Source: an uncultured Oscillospiraceae bacterium
GTDB lineage: Bacteria; Bacillota; Clostridia; Oscillospirales; Oscillospiraceae
Assembly: GCA_910587645.1 (NCBI GenBank)
Contig: CAJUNA010000002.1
Location: forward strand, 1-64,000
Length of the DNA: 64,000 nucleotides
Reading direction: 5' to 3'
Below, one piece after another: positions 49,730 to 58,519 of this stretch. A program made the position numbers and the translations under genes. The stretch's first letter is position 1. The number at the start of each line of letters is the position of its first letter. Under the pieces are notes generated by a model. It was not told the origin of the DNA. It ran no database searches and saw only the letters and a list, made by a program, of their open reading frames with translations.

Positions 49730-50863
49730 ATGGAACTGCAAGATTACCGCAATCAACTGGATCAAATCGACGACCAGATCGCCGCGCTGTTCAAGCAGCG
49801 CATGGAGACCGTCAAACAGGTCGCCGACTACAAAAAGGCCCACAATACCCCGATCCTGTCCGCCAGCCGGGAGCGGGATATTCTCTACCGCGTCACCGGC
49901 CTGTGCGGGGAGGAGTTACAGGAGTACACCAAAATCCTCTACACCACCCTTATGGATCTGAGCCGGGATTATCAGGAGGACCGCCTGTCCACCGGGGAGT
50001 CGAAGCTTTGCCGCGCCATCCTGGCCGCAGGGCAGGCGGAGGGCTTCCCCACCCGGGCCGTGGTGGCCTGCCAGGGCGCCGAGGGCGCGTATTCCCAAAT
50101 CGCCTGCACCAAGATATTCTCCCTGCCCCAGATTTTGTACTTCGGGCAGTTTGACGGCGTATTCCGGGCGGTGGAAAACGGCATGTGCCGGTACGGCATC
50201 CTGCCTATTGAGAACTCCTCCGCCGGGTCCGTTACGGAGGTCTATGACCTGATGGAGAAATATAACTGCAAGATTGTGCGCAGCCTGAAGCTGAAAATCG
50301 AGCACTGCCTTCTGGCCAACCCCGGCGCGAAGCTGGCTGGCATCAAAGAGGTGGTGGCCCATGAACAGGCCCTTAACCAATGCGGTGACTTCCTCAAGAG
50401 CGCAAACGTCAAAGTCACCGTATTCGACAACAACGCCCGGGCGGCGAAATACGTCTCCGAGAGCGGCCGCACGGATATCGCCGCCATTGCTTCCGCTAGC
50501 TGCGCCCCTCTGTACGGCCTGGAGGTACTCTCCGGCCGTGTGGCTAACAGCGACCATAACTATACCCGCTTTATCTGCATCTCAAAGAATTTGGAAATCT
50601 ATGACGGGGCCAACAAGATCACCTTCGTCACCTCCGCCAGCCACCGCCCCGGCTCCCTCTACAGCCTGATTGCCAAGTTCGCCACCCGGGGGCTGAACAT
50701 CTGCAAGCTGGAGAGCCGCCCCATCCCCGGGAAGGATTTTGAGTTCCGCTTTTATTTCGATGTGGACGCGTCTGTCCGCAGCGCCGATACATTAACCGTC
50801 CTCAGCCAGTTGGAAGGGGAGGATTTCTTTACCTTCCTGGGCGCGTACAGCGAGGTGTTTTGA
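49730..50863 (+). CDS. pheA: Bifunctional chorismate mutase/prephenate dehydratase
   Basis: P-protein leading chorismate to phenylpyruvate for phenylalanine. Of 377 residues, about 1-90 are an AroQ-type chorismate mutase (RNQLDQIDDQIAALFKQRMETVKQVADYK), about 107-280 the dehydratase (GAEGAYSQIA, GILPIENSSAGSV, and the catalytic TRF in NYTRFICI), and about 290-377 an ACT domain with the phenylalanine-sensing ESRP motif. Feedback inhibition by Phe is therefore expected. The stop overlaps the aroE start by one base. Confidence 0.95.
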   Translation: MELQDYRNQLDQIDDQIAALFKQRMETVKQVADYKKAHNTPILSASRERDILYRVTGLCGEELQEYTKILYTTLMDLSRDYQEDRLSTGESKLCRAILAAGQAEGFPTRAVVACQGAEGAYSQIACTKIFSLPQILYFGQFDGVFRAVENGMCRYGILPIENSSAGSVTEVYDLMEKYNCKIVRSLKLKIEHCLLANPGAKLAGIKEVVAHEQALNQCGDFLKSANVKVTVFDNNARAAKYVSESGRTDIAAIASASCAPLYGLEVLSGRVANSDHNYTRFICISKNLEIYDGANKITFVTSASHRPGSLYSLIAKFATRGLNICKLESRPIPGKDFEFRFYFDVDASVRSADTLTVLSQLEGEDFFTFLGAYSEVF

Positions 50864-52086
50864 TGGAATATGGCCTTCTGGGAGAAAAGCTGGGCCACAG
50901 CTTTTCTCCCCAGATTCATCACGCCCTGGCAGATTATGATTACCGCCTCTATCCCATGCCGCCGGAGGAGGTGGAGGACCTGTTCCGCCGCCGTCCTTTT
51001 CGGGGGCTGAACGTCACCATCCCCTACAAGCAGGCGGTTATACCCCTGTGCGATGACATCGACCCCCGCGCCGCCGCCATCGGGGCGGTGAACACGGTGG
51101 TCAACCAGAACGGGAAGCTTACGGGCTATAATACGGACATTGACGGCCTCATCTACCTTGCCCAATCCGCCGGGGTCTCCCTGGCCGGGAAAAAGGTCCT
51201 GGTTTTAGGCTCCGGCGGTACCAGCCGCACGGCCCAGGCCGCCGCCAGGGAACTGGGCGCGGCGGAAATCGTGGTGATTTCCCGCCATGGAGAGGACAAC
51301 TATCAAAACCTGTCCCGCCACCGGGATGGGGAGGTCATTATCAATACTTCGCCGGTGGGCATGTACCCCAATGGCGGCGTTTCCCCGGTGTCCCTGGCGG
51401 CGTTTCCCAGGCTGGCCGGGGTGCTGGATGTGATTTTTAACCCCCTGCGCACGGCGCTGTACATGGAGGCGGAGGAGCGGGGGATCCCCGCTTCCTGCGG
51501 CCTGCCCATGCTGGTGTCACAGGCAAAACGCGCCGCCGAGCTGTTTACGGGCACCGCCATTGACAGCAGCCGCGTAGAAGAAATCCTTGCCGCCTTGACC
51601 CGGCAGGTGCAGAACGTGGTGCTTATCGGGATGCCCGGCAGCGGCAAGAGCGCCATAGGCCGCGCCCTGGCCAGGACGTTGGGCAAGGAGTTTGTAGATC
51701 TGGACCGGCTGATTGCAGGCGAGGCCCGCAAGCCCATCCCCCAAATCTTTGCTGAAGACGGCGAGGGCGCCTTCCGCCGCCTGGAAAGCCAAATTGTCCG
51801 GCAGGCGGGGAGCCGTACCAACTGCGTTCTCAGCACCGGCGGCGGCGTTGTGACCCGCCGGGAAAACTACGCGCCCCTCCACCAGAACGGGGTCATCCTC
51901 CACCTCACCCGCGCCCTGGACAAGCTGCCTACGGCGGGCCGCCCCGTCTCCCAAAGTACGGACTTGGGGGAGCTGTGGCGGCGGCGGGAGCCGCTGTACC
52001 GCGCTTTCGCGGATCTGACGGTGGATAACAACGGCCCTATGGAGGACACAATCCAACAAATCTTAAAGGAGCTGGACGCCAGATGA
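50863..52086 (+). CDS. aroE-aroK: Fused shikimate dehydrogenase-shikimate kinase
   Basis: One 407-residue chain carries two shikimate-pathway enzymes. AroE (about 1-245): SFSPQIHHALADYDY, NVTIPYK with catalytic Lys56, GYNTDIDG with Asp92, and the NADP loop LGSGGTSRTA. AroK (about 250-407): P-loop GMPGSGKS at 256-263, VDLDRLIAG, and TGGGVVTR. Fusion lets shikimate be made and phosphorylated by the same protein. GAGGTG precedes the ATG by 6 bases. The upstream TTG at 50860 is rejected because it overlaps the pheA stop. Its end overlaps aroQ as ATGA. Confidence 0.94.
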   Translation: MEYGLLGEKLGHSFSPQIHHALADYDYRLYPMPPEEVEDLFRRRPFRGLNVTIPYKQAVIPLCDDIDPRAAAIGAVNTVVNQNGKLTGYNTDIDGLIYLAQSAGVSLAGKKVLVLGSGGTSRTAQAAARELGAAEIVVISRHGEDNYQNLSRHRDGEVIINTSPVGMYPNGGVSPVSLAAFPRLAGVLDVIFNPLRTALYMEAEERGIPASCGLPMLVSQAKRAAELFTGTAIDSSRVEEILAALTRQVQNVVLIGMPGSGKSAIGRALARTLGKEFVDLDRLIAGEARKPIPQIFAEDGEGAFRRLESQIVRQAGSRTNCVLSTGGGVVTRRENYAPLHQNGVILHLTRALDKLPTAGRPVSQSTDLGELWRRREPLYRAFADLTVDNNGPMEDTIQQILKELDAR

Positions 52087-52532
52087 AGCTGCTTTTTCTC
52101 AACGGGCCGAATTTGAATATGCTGGGCATCCGGGAACCGGATATCTACGGCCGGCAGACGTACGAGGACTTAAAACAGTATATCCGGGATTTCTGCAAAG
52201 AACTTGGCGTGGAGGAGTGTGGGATTTTCCAGTCCAACCACGAGGGCGCGTTGGTAGACGCCATCCAGGACGCCTACGGAAAATTCGATGGCATCGTGAT
52301 TAACCCCGCCGCCTACACCCATACCAGCGTTGCCCTGCTGGATGCGCTGAAAGCGGTGGGCCTTCCGGCGGTGGAGGTTCATCTCTCCGATGTAAGCCGC
52401 CGGGAGGATTTCCGGCAGGTGTCCTATGTCCGTCCCGCCTGCTGCAAGACCATCGCGGGCCACGGCTTTGCGGGATATAAGCTGGCGGCGGAGCATCTGG
52501 CCGCTTTACACGCCGGACACAGGAAGCAATAG
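52083..52532 (+). CDS. aroQ: Type II 3-dehydroquinate dehydratase
   Basis: Trans-dehydration of 3-dehydroquinate to 3-dehydroshikimate, dodecameric enzyme. The 149 residues have NGPNLNMLGIREPDIYG with the catalytic Tyr loop, SNHEGALVDAIQDA, INPAAYTHTSVALLDAL and VEVHLSDVSRREDFR. Last gene of the aromatic operon, translationally coupled to the fusion gene. Note the gene order is not that of the pathway. Confidence 0.95.
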   Translation: MKLLFLNGPNLNMLGIREPDIYGRQTYEDLKQYIRDFCKELGVEECGIFQSNHEGALVDAIQDAYGKFDGIVINPAAYTHTSVALLDALKAVGLPAVEVHLSDVSRREDFRQVSYVRPACCKTIAGHGFAGYKLAAEHLAALHAGHRKQ

Positions 52533-52595
52533 GCTGCGCCCGTCACGATTTTTCCCCCTTTCACATACAATAGCCCAGTAAAGGAGGCTGTTGCT

Positions 52596-53273
52596 ATGGA
52601 AAACAATATGAGTGGCGGGCAGGCCCCGTCCCCCGCCTACGACTACCGCTTATATGACCAAGTCTGGCAGCGGGTGTCGCCTGGAATAGACCCCTTCTCG
52701 GCGGATCCTGCCGCCGCAGGCATGTCCGGCGAGGTTCAACCCCCTGCCCCATCTGTCCCCGCCCCGCCGGAAGCGCCCCCGCCCGCCATGCCTGCGCCTA
52801 GGCAGGAAGGCGGCGGCACCCTGCCCGGCGCGGACCCCAATCCCTGCTGCATGGGGACAGACGCGCAGGAATCCCTGGAGGTACTGGAGGGCTTCATGCA
52901 GGAGGAGCTTGCCGGAAGCCGGTGCTGCCAAGCCTTGGCGGCCCGTGTCCGGAACCGGCAGGCGGCCCAATTGCTGTGCCGGGCAGCGTCCGAGAAGCGC
53001 GCTGCCGCCCGGGAACTGTGCGCCGCCTATTTTCTCATCACTGGAACCCGTTATGAACCGGCAGTTACCTTAGAGCACATATGCTGGGAAAACCTGCCCC
53101 AGGCATTGCGCTCGTTCTATCATCAGGAAGCGTGCAATGGTTTGAACTACCAGCGGGCGGCGGAGGAGACCCTGGATATCTGCCTGACGAAGCTCCTAAA
53201 CCGTTTGTCTGAGCAGTCCTACCGCCGGGCGGAGGAAATGATGTCCCTGCTTGGGAAAATGGTATGCTGCTAA
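52596..53273 (+). CDS. Ferritin-like helical protein with proline-rich N terminus
   Basis: A 225-residue protein in two parts: a proline- and alanine-rich, low-complexity N terminus (about 1-85) and a C-terminal bundle of four predicted helices (LEVLEGFMQEELAGSRCCQALAARV; LLCRAASEKRAAARELCAAYFLITG; LRSFYHQEACNGLNYQRAAEETLD; LLNRLSEQSYRRAEEMMSLLGKM). Glu-Glu and His residues in helices 1 and 3 recall ferritin or rubrerythrin, but a full di-iron EXXH set is not evident. Many cysteines. It could be a spore-coat or storage-type protein; function not assigned. AAAGGAGG precedes the ATG. Confidence 0.6.
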   Translation: MENNMSGGQAPSPAYDYRLYDQVWQRVSPGIDPFSADPAAAGMSGEVQPPAPSVPAPPEAPPPAMPAPRQEGGGTLPGADPNPCCMGTDAQESLEVLEGFMQEELAGSRCCQALAARVRNRQAAQLLCRAASEKRAAARELCAAYFLITGTRYEPAVTLEHICWENLPQALRSFYHQEACNGLNYQRAAEETLDICLTKLLNRLSEQSYRRAEEMMSLLGKMVCC

Positions 53274-53295
53274 TCTGAACAAAGGAGAATATCAA

Positions 53296-53439
53296 ATGCT
53301 GAACACCCGAGAAGCGGCGCTGGATCTGCTGCGCCAACATAATAAGGAACCCTTTCACATACGCCGCGCCCTGGCCGTTGAGGGCGTCATGGCCTGGTAC
53401 GTCAAGGAACTGGGCAATGAAAGCAGCGTACATTTCTGA
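53296..53439 (+). pseudogene. Truncated N terminus of an HD-domain hydrolase
   Basis: Only 47 codons: MLNTREAALDLLRQHNKEPF followed by HIRRALAVEGVMAWYVKELG. This is the N terminus of the small HDIG-type phosphohydrolases of Clostridia (start like MLTREEALELLKEYN, then the first helix with the VEGVM run), but it ends at ESSVHF before the HD residues. AAAGGAGAATATC precedes the ATG, so the start is intact while the rest is deleted. The next gene starts 18 bases later. Called a remnant; the family is recalled, not searched. Confidence 0.6.
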
Positions 53440-53456
53440 CCGATGGCTGGCGTGAG

Positions 53457-54026
53457 ATGAAAACAAGGATTTGGATTATTTTTCTGGCGGCATACCTGCT
53501 GCTGGCGGGCTGCCGGAGGGCGGAAATAGCCCCTCCGGCAGCTCCCGCCCCTCCTTTGGACACCCCCGCGCCGGAGATCCGCCAGGATGAGGAGATCCCC
53601 CCGGTGGCATTGGAGCGGCTGACCGTTGAAGTTGCCGTGGCCTGGGAGGATGCTGACCGCATGCTGGCCCAGTTGGAGGAGTTGTCCCGGCTGCTGGAGG
53701 ACGCCCTCGCCGCCAGCGGATGCACTATCGAGGAACCGGCTACCGTAACTATTGGCACCGCCGGGGGAATCACCGCCCAGGCCTTGCAGGACGGCGGCGT
53801 AGACGCGGCGTTCCTGCCAGAGGGCGACTTCGCGGAAATAGAGGGCGGAGCGGATATGATACTGGCCTGTCCGGATATAGGGATGGTGGCGGCGGTAAGC
53901 GCCGCAAAGCCGGCACTGGATCAGGCATTTCAGAATTGTTTCGCCAAGGCACTGGCAGAAACCGAAGCGGGGCAGGAATTTTTGGCAATCTGCTACCCTG
54001 GCGCGGTTTTCACTATAGCGGAATAA
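53457..54026 (+). CDS. Lipoprotein resembling a shortened phosphonate-type binding protein
   Basis: A 189-residue lipoprotein with lipobox LLAGC, a proline-rich spacer, and a domain where VTIGTAGGITAQALQDGGVDAAFLPEGDFAEIEGGADMIL recalls the PhnD-type periplasmic binding fold. It is much shorter than normal PhnD (about 300 residues) and no permease or ATPase is adjacent. The domain ends with QEFLAICYPGAVFTIAE, as in the distal helix of the family. It may be a sensor or a degenerate binding protein. Co-oriented with the ParC-like gene, about 70 bases upstream. Confidence 0.55.
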   Translation: MKTRIWIIFLAAYLLLAGCRRAEIAPPAAPAPPLDTPAPEIRQDEEIPPVALERLTVEVAVAWEDADRMLAQLEELSRLLEDALAASGCTIEEPATVTIGTAGGITAQALQDGGVDAAFLPEGDFAEIEGGADMILACPDIGMVAAVSAAKPALDQAFQNCFAKALAETEAGQEFLAICYPGAVFTIAE

Positions 54027-54095
54027 GCGATGCCGCACTGCCGCCGGAGACGGCGGGAACCCCGCTGCGATCATCAGAGTAAAGGAACTGGAATT

Positions 54096-56327
54096 ATGCC
54101 AAAGAAGAATCCTGACGAAAACACCCCAAAAGTAAACAACCCCAACGTCTTGGGGTTAAAGGCCCAGGTTCAGGAGCAAGCCATCACCGACACCCTGGAA
54201 ACAAACTTCATGCCTTACGCCATGTCGGTGATTATGTCCCGGGCCATTCCGGAGATCGATGGATTTAAGCCCTCCCACCGGAAGCTGCTGTATACCATGT
54301 ATAAAATGGGGCTCCTCACCGGCACACGAACCAAGTCCGCCAACATCGTAGGGCAGACCATGCGCCTGAACCCCCATGGCGATGCCGCCATCTATGAGAC
54401 GATGGTTCGACTCTCCAAAGGCTACGGCGCACTGCTCCATCCCCTGGTGGACAGCAAGGGAAACTTCGGCAAGGTCTATTCCCGGGATATGGCCTACGCG
54501 GCCAGCCGGTATACGGAAGCGAAGCTGGCTCTCATCTGCCAGGAGTTGTTCCGGGATCTGGACCAGGACGCTGTGGACTTTGTGGACAACTACGACAACA
54601 CCATGAAGGAGCCGTCGCTGCTGCCGACTACCTTCCCCAACATCCTGGTCTCCGCCAACCAGGGCATTGCCGTAGGCATGGCCTCCCAGCTATGCGGGTT
54701 CAACCTGGGGGAGGTCTGTGACACCACTATAGCGTATCTGAAAAACCCGGACTGTAGCATTTCCTCTACATTACTGGGGCCGGACTTCCCCACCGGCGGG
54801 GAGCTGATTTACGATCAGTCCGCATTGGAGGAGATCTACCGGACCGGCCGGGGATCGGTCAAAATCCGGGGAAAATACCGCTATGTAAAAAGCGAAAATG
54901 TGGTAGAGATCTACGAAATCCCCTACACCACCACCACGGAAGCCATTATTGACAAGGTGGCGGAGCTGATTAAGGCGGGGAAGCTGAAAGAAATCTCCGA
55001 CATGCGGGACGAGACGGATCTGTCCGGCCTGAAGCTTGCCATCGACCTCAAGCGGGGCGTAGATCCGGAAAAACTGATGGCAAAGCTCTACAAGGCCACT
55101 ACCCTCCAGGACTCCATTAGCTGCAACTTCAACGTCCTGATTGCCGGGATGCCCCGGGTTATGGGCGTAGGGGAACTGCTACAGGAGTGGTGCGCGTGGC
55201 GCACGGAATCCGTCCGGCGGCGGGTGTACTTTACCCTTGGGAAGAAAAAGGATAAGCTCCACCTGCTTAAGGGCTTGAAACGGATCCTGCTGGATATTGA
55301 CAAGGCCATCAAGATCATCCGCGAGACCGAGGGCGAAGCCGACGTCATCCCCAACCTGATGATTGGCTTTGGTATTGACCAGGTACAGGCGGAATATGTG
55401 GCGGAGATCCGCCTGCGCAACATCAATAAGGAATATATCCTCAAACGGGTTCAGGAGGAGGAAGCTCTCCGGGACGAGATCGCGGATTTAGAGGATCTGG
55501 TCAACAGCCCGGGGCGGATCAAGAAGCTTATCACCAAGGAACTGGCGGATGTAAAGAAAAAGTACGCGCAGCCCCGCCAGACCTCCATCGTCTACGAGCA
55601 CGAGATTGTCACCTTTGACGAGAGCGCGGAGATTCCGGATTATCCGGTGACTGTCTTTCTGTCCAGGGAGGGGTATTTCAAAAAAATTACACCGCAATCC
55701 CTGCGCATGGCGGACACACAGAAATATAAAGACGAGGACGGCCTGCGCCAGAGCTGCGAGACGACCAACCGCGCGGAGGTTATGTTTTTCACCAACAAAC
55801 AGCAGGTATACAAATGCCGCCTGTCGGACTTTGACGACAGTAAGGCCAGCGTTTTGGGCGACTATCTGCCCAGCCGGCTGTCCATGGATCCGGAGGAGAG
55901 CGTGGCTGGCATGGTTCTGCCGGGGGATTACTCCGGCGCGCTGCTGTTTTTCTTTGCCAATGGGAAAGCGGCGCGGGTAGAATTGTCGGCGTACGCCACC
56001 ACTTCCAACCGCCGGAAGCTGACAGGGGCATACAGTGATAAAAGCCCGCTGGCGGCGCTGCTGTTCCTGCATGAGGACCGGGAACTGGCCTTGTACTCGA
56101 ATGAGCCGAGGGCGCTGGTCTTCAACACGGCGCTGCTGTCGCCCAAGTCCACCCGGACTACCCAGGGCGTGCAGGTCATGACGCTGAAACCCAAATACCA
56201 CTTGGAACGCGCTATACCGCTGGAGGAAAGCTCCATCACCAATTTAGCCCGTTACCGTTGCCGTTCCATCCCGGCGGCAGGCGCCCTGATGCGGGAGGAA
56301 GACGGCGAGCAGATGCGGCTGCTGTAA
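54096..56327 (+). CDS. DNA topoisomerase IV/gyrase A-type subunit (ParC-like paralogue)
   Basis: Type IIA topoisomerase breakage-reunion subunit of 743 residues. The N-terminal domain has AMSVIMSRAIPEIDGFKPSHRK, HGDAAIYETMVRL and the catalytic tyrosine in ASRYTEAKL; a coiled coil (about 400-480) and a C-terminal wrapping domain follow. It is a GyrA/ParC relative of the kind found in Clostridia. The partner ATPase subunit (ParE/GyrB) is not beside it. The start at 54096 gives a typical N terminus with AAGGAAC upstream; the frame extends to 54030 without support. Confidence 0.85.
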   Translation: MPKKNPDENTPKVNNPNVLGLKAQVQEQAITDTLETNFMPYAMSVIMSRAIPEIDGFKPSHRKLLYTMYKMGLLTGTRTKSANIVGQTMRLNPHGDAAIYETMVRLSKGYGALLHPLVDSKGNFGKVYSRDMAYAASRYTEAKLALICQELFRDLDQDAVDFVDNYDNTMKEPSLLPTTFPNILVSANQGIAVGMASQLCGFNLGEVCDTTIAYLKNPDCSISSTLLGPDFPTGGELIYDQSALEEIYRTGRGSVKIRGKYRYVKSENVVEIYEIPYTTTTEAIIDKVAELIKAGKLKEISDMRDETDLSGLKLAIDLKRGVDPEKLMAKLYKATTLQDSISCNFNVLIAGMPRVMGVGELLQEWCAWRTESVRRRVYFTLGKKKDKLHLLKGLKRILLDIDKAIKIIRETEGEADVIPNLMIGFGIDQVQAEYVAEIRLRNINKEYILKRVQEEEALRDEIADLEDLVNSPGRIKKLITKELADVKKKYAQPRQTSIVYEHEIVTFDESAEIPDYPVTVFLSREGYFKKITPQSLRMADTQKYKDEDGLRQSCETTNRAEVMFFTNKQQVYKCRLSDFDDSKASVLGDYLPSRLSMDPEESVAGMVLPGDYSGALLFFFANGKAARVELSAYATTSNRRKLTGAYSDKSPLAALLFLHEDRELALYSNEPRALVFNTALLSPKSTRTTQGVQVMTLKPKYHLERAIPLEESSITNLARYRCRSIPAAGALMREEDGEQMRLL

Positions 56328-56330
56328 GAA

Positions 56331-56364
56331 AACGCCGGGGCCGGTGTAGACCGGCTCCGGCGTT
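56331..56364. terminator. Terminator after the topoisomerase gene
   Basis: 15-bp stem (AACGCCGGGGCCGGT with its complement, one mismatch) and a 4-base loop, placed between converging genes 4 bases past the topoisomerase stop. Confidence 0.75.
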
Positions 56365-56377
56365 TGGAGGTATGGGA

Positions 56378-57163
56378 TCATTCCGCCGCCGCGGGGGCGC
56401 TGGCATCGTTTGTTTCCTCAGGCTCTGTTTCTGGAAGCGGCTCGTCCCGGCGCAGGGCGAGGAATACGGTCAGGATCATGGCGCTGCCTGCGAAAGCCAA
56501 GGCCTGGCCCCAGTTTCCAATGCTGTCCGCCAGGGCGGCGAGACAGAGGGGGACAGCCATGTCCCCCAGGAAGGCAAACCACCGCAGGCTGCCCTCACGG
56601 CAGGGCAGCCCGGCGAGCTGGTAGAAGGCGCAGGCGATCAGCGCCGCCGCAAGTACCGGCAGGTAATAGCTTTCCAGCACCGGGCTGCAATCCACCGGCA
56701 GGTACACGGCCAAAACGAACAGGACGGAAAAAAGCATGGCAGGCAAGAGGGGGAGGGTTTTCGCTTCCCCGCCGCGCACCTGTTTTGCGAAGAGGATAAG
56801 GCCAACGGCTGCTGCTGCGCCCGCCACTGCCACCGCCACTGGCAGGGCTGTCCACCCCGGGAGCAGGATGCCGCCGGCGCAGAGGATCAAGCTTCCCGCA
56901 GCCAGCAGGGGGAGGGATTTTTGCCCCATCGGGGCAAAGCAGTTGATATAGGAGCGTTTGCCGCCGGGGATTTTCCAGGCGAGGAAAAGTTCAGCAGCCG
57001 CTAAGCAAAGAACCGTAGCAACAAGGATGATACCCGGCACAGATGCCTGGGCCAAACCTGTCACAGGATCGAAGCCAGATTTTAATTGTGCCCAGCGGAG
57101 GGCGAAAAGCAGGAGCCCCTGCACCCAAAGGCGGATTCCCTTAAAGTAAATGGTATTTCTCAT
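56378..57163 (-). CDS. Integral membrane protein of unknown function
   Basis: A 261-residue protein with about seven hydrophobic helices and a short acidic, proline-rich C-terminal tail (about 240-261). I do not recognise a family. It has a promoter at 57336-57364, about 170 bases upstream, and a dispersed repeat lies between promoter and start. Converges on the ParC-like gene. Topology suggests a transporter or membrane scaffold, nothing more specific. Confidence 0.55.
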   Translation of the reverse strand: MRNTIYFKGIRLWVQGLLLFALRWAQLKSGFDPVTGLAQASVPGIILVATVLCLAAAELFLAWKIPGGKRSYINCFAPMGQKSLPLLAAGSLILCAGGILLPGWTALPVAVAVAGAAAAVGLILFAKQVRGGEAKTLPLLPAMLFSVLFVLAVYLPVDCSPVLESYYLPVLAAALIACAFYQLAGLPCREGSLRWFAFLGDMAVPLCLAALADSIGNWGQALAFAGSAMILTVFLALRRDEPLPETEPEETNDASAPAAAE

Positions 57164-57199
57164 GGTATGTGTTCCTTTCTTCGCGCTTTCCGGGCGCGA

Positions 57200-57232
57200 G
57201 GGGAGTTTCTTCTTGAATCAGCCCTGGGGCTT
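57200..57232. repeat. Dispersed repeat, copy 2
   Basis: GGGGAGTTTCTTCTTGAATC and the following AGCCCTGGGGCTT match the copy at 38176-38209 at 29 of 33 positions. Lies about 40 bases upstream of a minus-strand gene start, as the other copy lies upstream of subunit A. Confidence 0.65.
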
Positions 57233-57335
57233 CCGCCGCCCTGGCAGCTTGCAGGGCTCCGCCTGCCGTCCTGTTAAAGGGGCACACGCTATTGCTGCTG
57301 CACGGCAAGCTTGTGGGCCCTGCGGCGGCATGAAT

Positions 57336-57364
57336 AGTATAGCACTGATTTTTCGTTTTGTCAT
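57336..57364 (-). promoter_or_regulatory. Promoter of the membrane protein gene
   Basis: ATGACA and TATACT on the minus strand with a 17-base spacer, and TG one base before the -10 (extended -10). Confidence 0.55.
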
Positions 57365-57417
57365 TCATTTTTTGGACAAGCAACGCATATCCTGTGGGAG
57401 AAGGAGAGGATGCACCT

Positions 57418-58473
57418 ATGGGAAAGCAGATCTTGATGTCTCTACTGCTGATTTTTTTAGTCTTTTTCCTGCCGTGGCTCTGGGGCGGCCCAGCAAAGGA
57501 AACCCCGCCGGAAATGGAGCCGCCCCCTGCCGGGGATTCTGCCCCCGAACCGGCGGCAGATCCGGAACCGCCTGTCAAGGACAACCCTGCGGCTGCCGGA
57601 AACAGGCAGGAAATTGACGCGGTGACCCCTTTGAACGTGATGATCCAGGGGAAACTCCAACAGATGGATATGCAGACTTACCTCCTGGGCGTAGTGCGGG
57701 CAGAAATGCCCGTTACCTTCCATGAGGAAGCCCTGAAAGCGCAAACCGTCGCCGCCAGGACCTACATACTCCACAAGATCGCTGGCGGCGGCAGCGCCAA
57801 CCATCCTCAGGCTGACGCCTGCGATGATATCAACTGCTGCCAGGCCTATAAAAGCGAAGAGGATGCCGCCGCCGGTTGGGGCGAACAGGCTGGCGAATTT
57901 GAAAAAAAAGTCCGCAGCGCCGTGGAAGGGACTGATGGCGAATGTATCCTCTATGAGGGCGCCCCGGTACTGGCGGTGTTCCATTCCTCCTCTGTGGGAA
58001 CCACCCAGGACGCCCAGAGCGTTTGGAGCGCGAGCCTGCCGTACCTCCAAAGCGTGGAGACCCCCGAGAGTGAGGACAGCGTACCAAATTACCGCTCCAC
58101 TGCCAGCTTTACCGCCAGCGAACTGCGGGAAAAGCTGTTAAACGCCCTATCCGGCGCAGAACTGGACGGCAGCCCCTCCAACTGGTTTACCAACATCCAG
58201 CAAAAGCCCAGCGGGACGGTTACCAGCCTGTCCGTAGGCGGCGTGGAGGTGGGCGGTAACCGCCTCAGGACAATTCTGGGACTGCGCAGCGCATGTTTTA
58301 CGATCTCCTTTGATGGAGATGAAGTAACCTTTTCCGTATCCGGATATGGCCATGGGGTCGGCATGAGCCAATATGGCGCCAATGTACTGGCGGAGGGCGG
58401 CATGGGTTACCGGGAGATATTGGAGTGGTACTACACCGGCGCGGAGGTCGGCCTGATCGAAAGCGGCGGATAA
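57418..58473 (+). CDS. spoIID: Stage II sporulation protein D
   Basis: Lytic transglycosylase that trims peptidoglycan at the septum and drives engulfment of the forespore. The 351-residue protein has an N-terminal membrane helix (about 4-22), a proline-rich spacer and the SpoIID domain: YLLGVVRAEMPVTFHEEALKAQTVAARTY with the catalytic Glu in RAEMP, and the C-terminal SGYGHGVGMSQYGAN. AAGGAGAGG lies 8 bases before the ATG. Paired and converging with spoIIQ. A SigE promoter is expected; I see only a weak candidate. Confidence 0.93.
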   Translation: MGKQILMSLLLIFLVFFLPWLWGGPAKETPPEMEPPPAGDSAPEPAADPEPPVKDNPAAAGNRQEIDAVTPLNVMIQGKLQQMDMQTYLLGVVRAEMPVTFHEEALKAQTVAARTYILHKIAGGGSANHPQADACDDINCCQAYKSEEDAAAGWGEQAGEFEKKVRSAVEGTDGECILYEGAPVLAVFHSSSVGTTQDAQSVWSASLPYLQSVETPESEDSVPNYRSTASFTASELREKLLNALSGAELDGSPSNWFTNIQQKPSGTVTSLSVGGVEVGGNRLRTILGLRSACFTISFDGDEVTFSVSGYGHGVGMSQYGANVLAEGGMGYREILEWYYTGAEVGLIESGG

Positions 58474-58480
58474 TGGTATG

Positions 58481-58516
58481 GAACAGCCCGGAAGGATTTT
58501 GCCTTCCGGGCTGTTC
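58481..58516. terminator. Bidirectional terminator between spoIID and spoIIQ
   Basis: Perfect 15-bp stem (GAACAGCCCGGAAGG / CCTTCCGGGCTGTTC) with a 6-base loop between the two converging genes. Confidence 0.8.
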
Positions 58517-58519
58517 TCG

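Noticed and set aside
47497..52532. Possible complete aromatic pathway including DAHP synthase
   Set aside because: No aroF/aroG-type gene is present in the window; the operon starts from DAHP at aroB.
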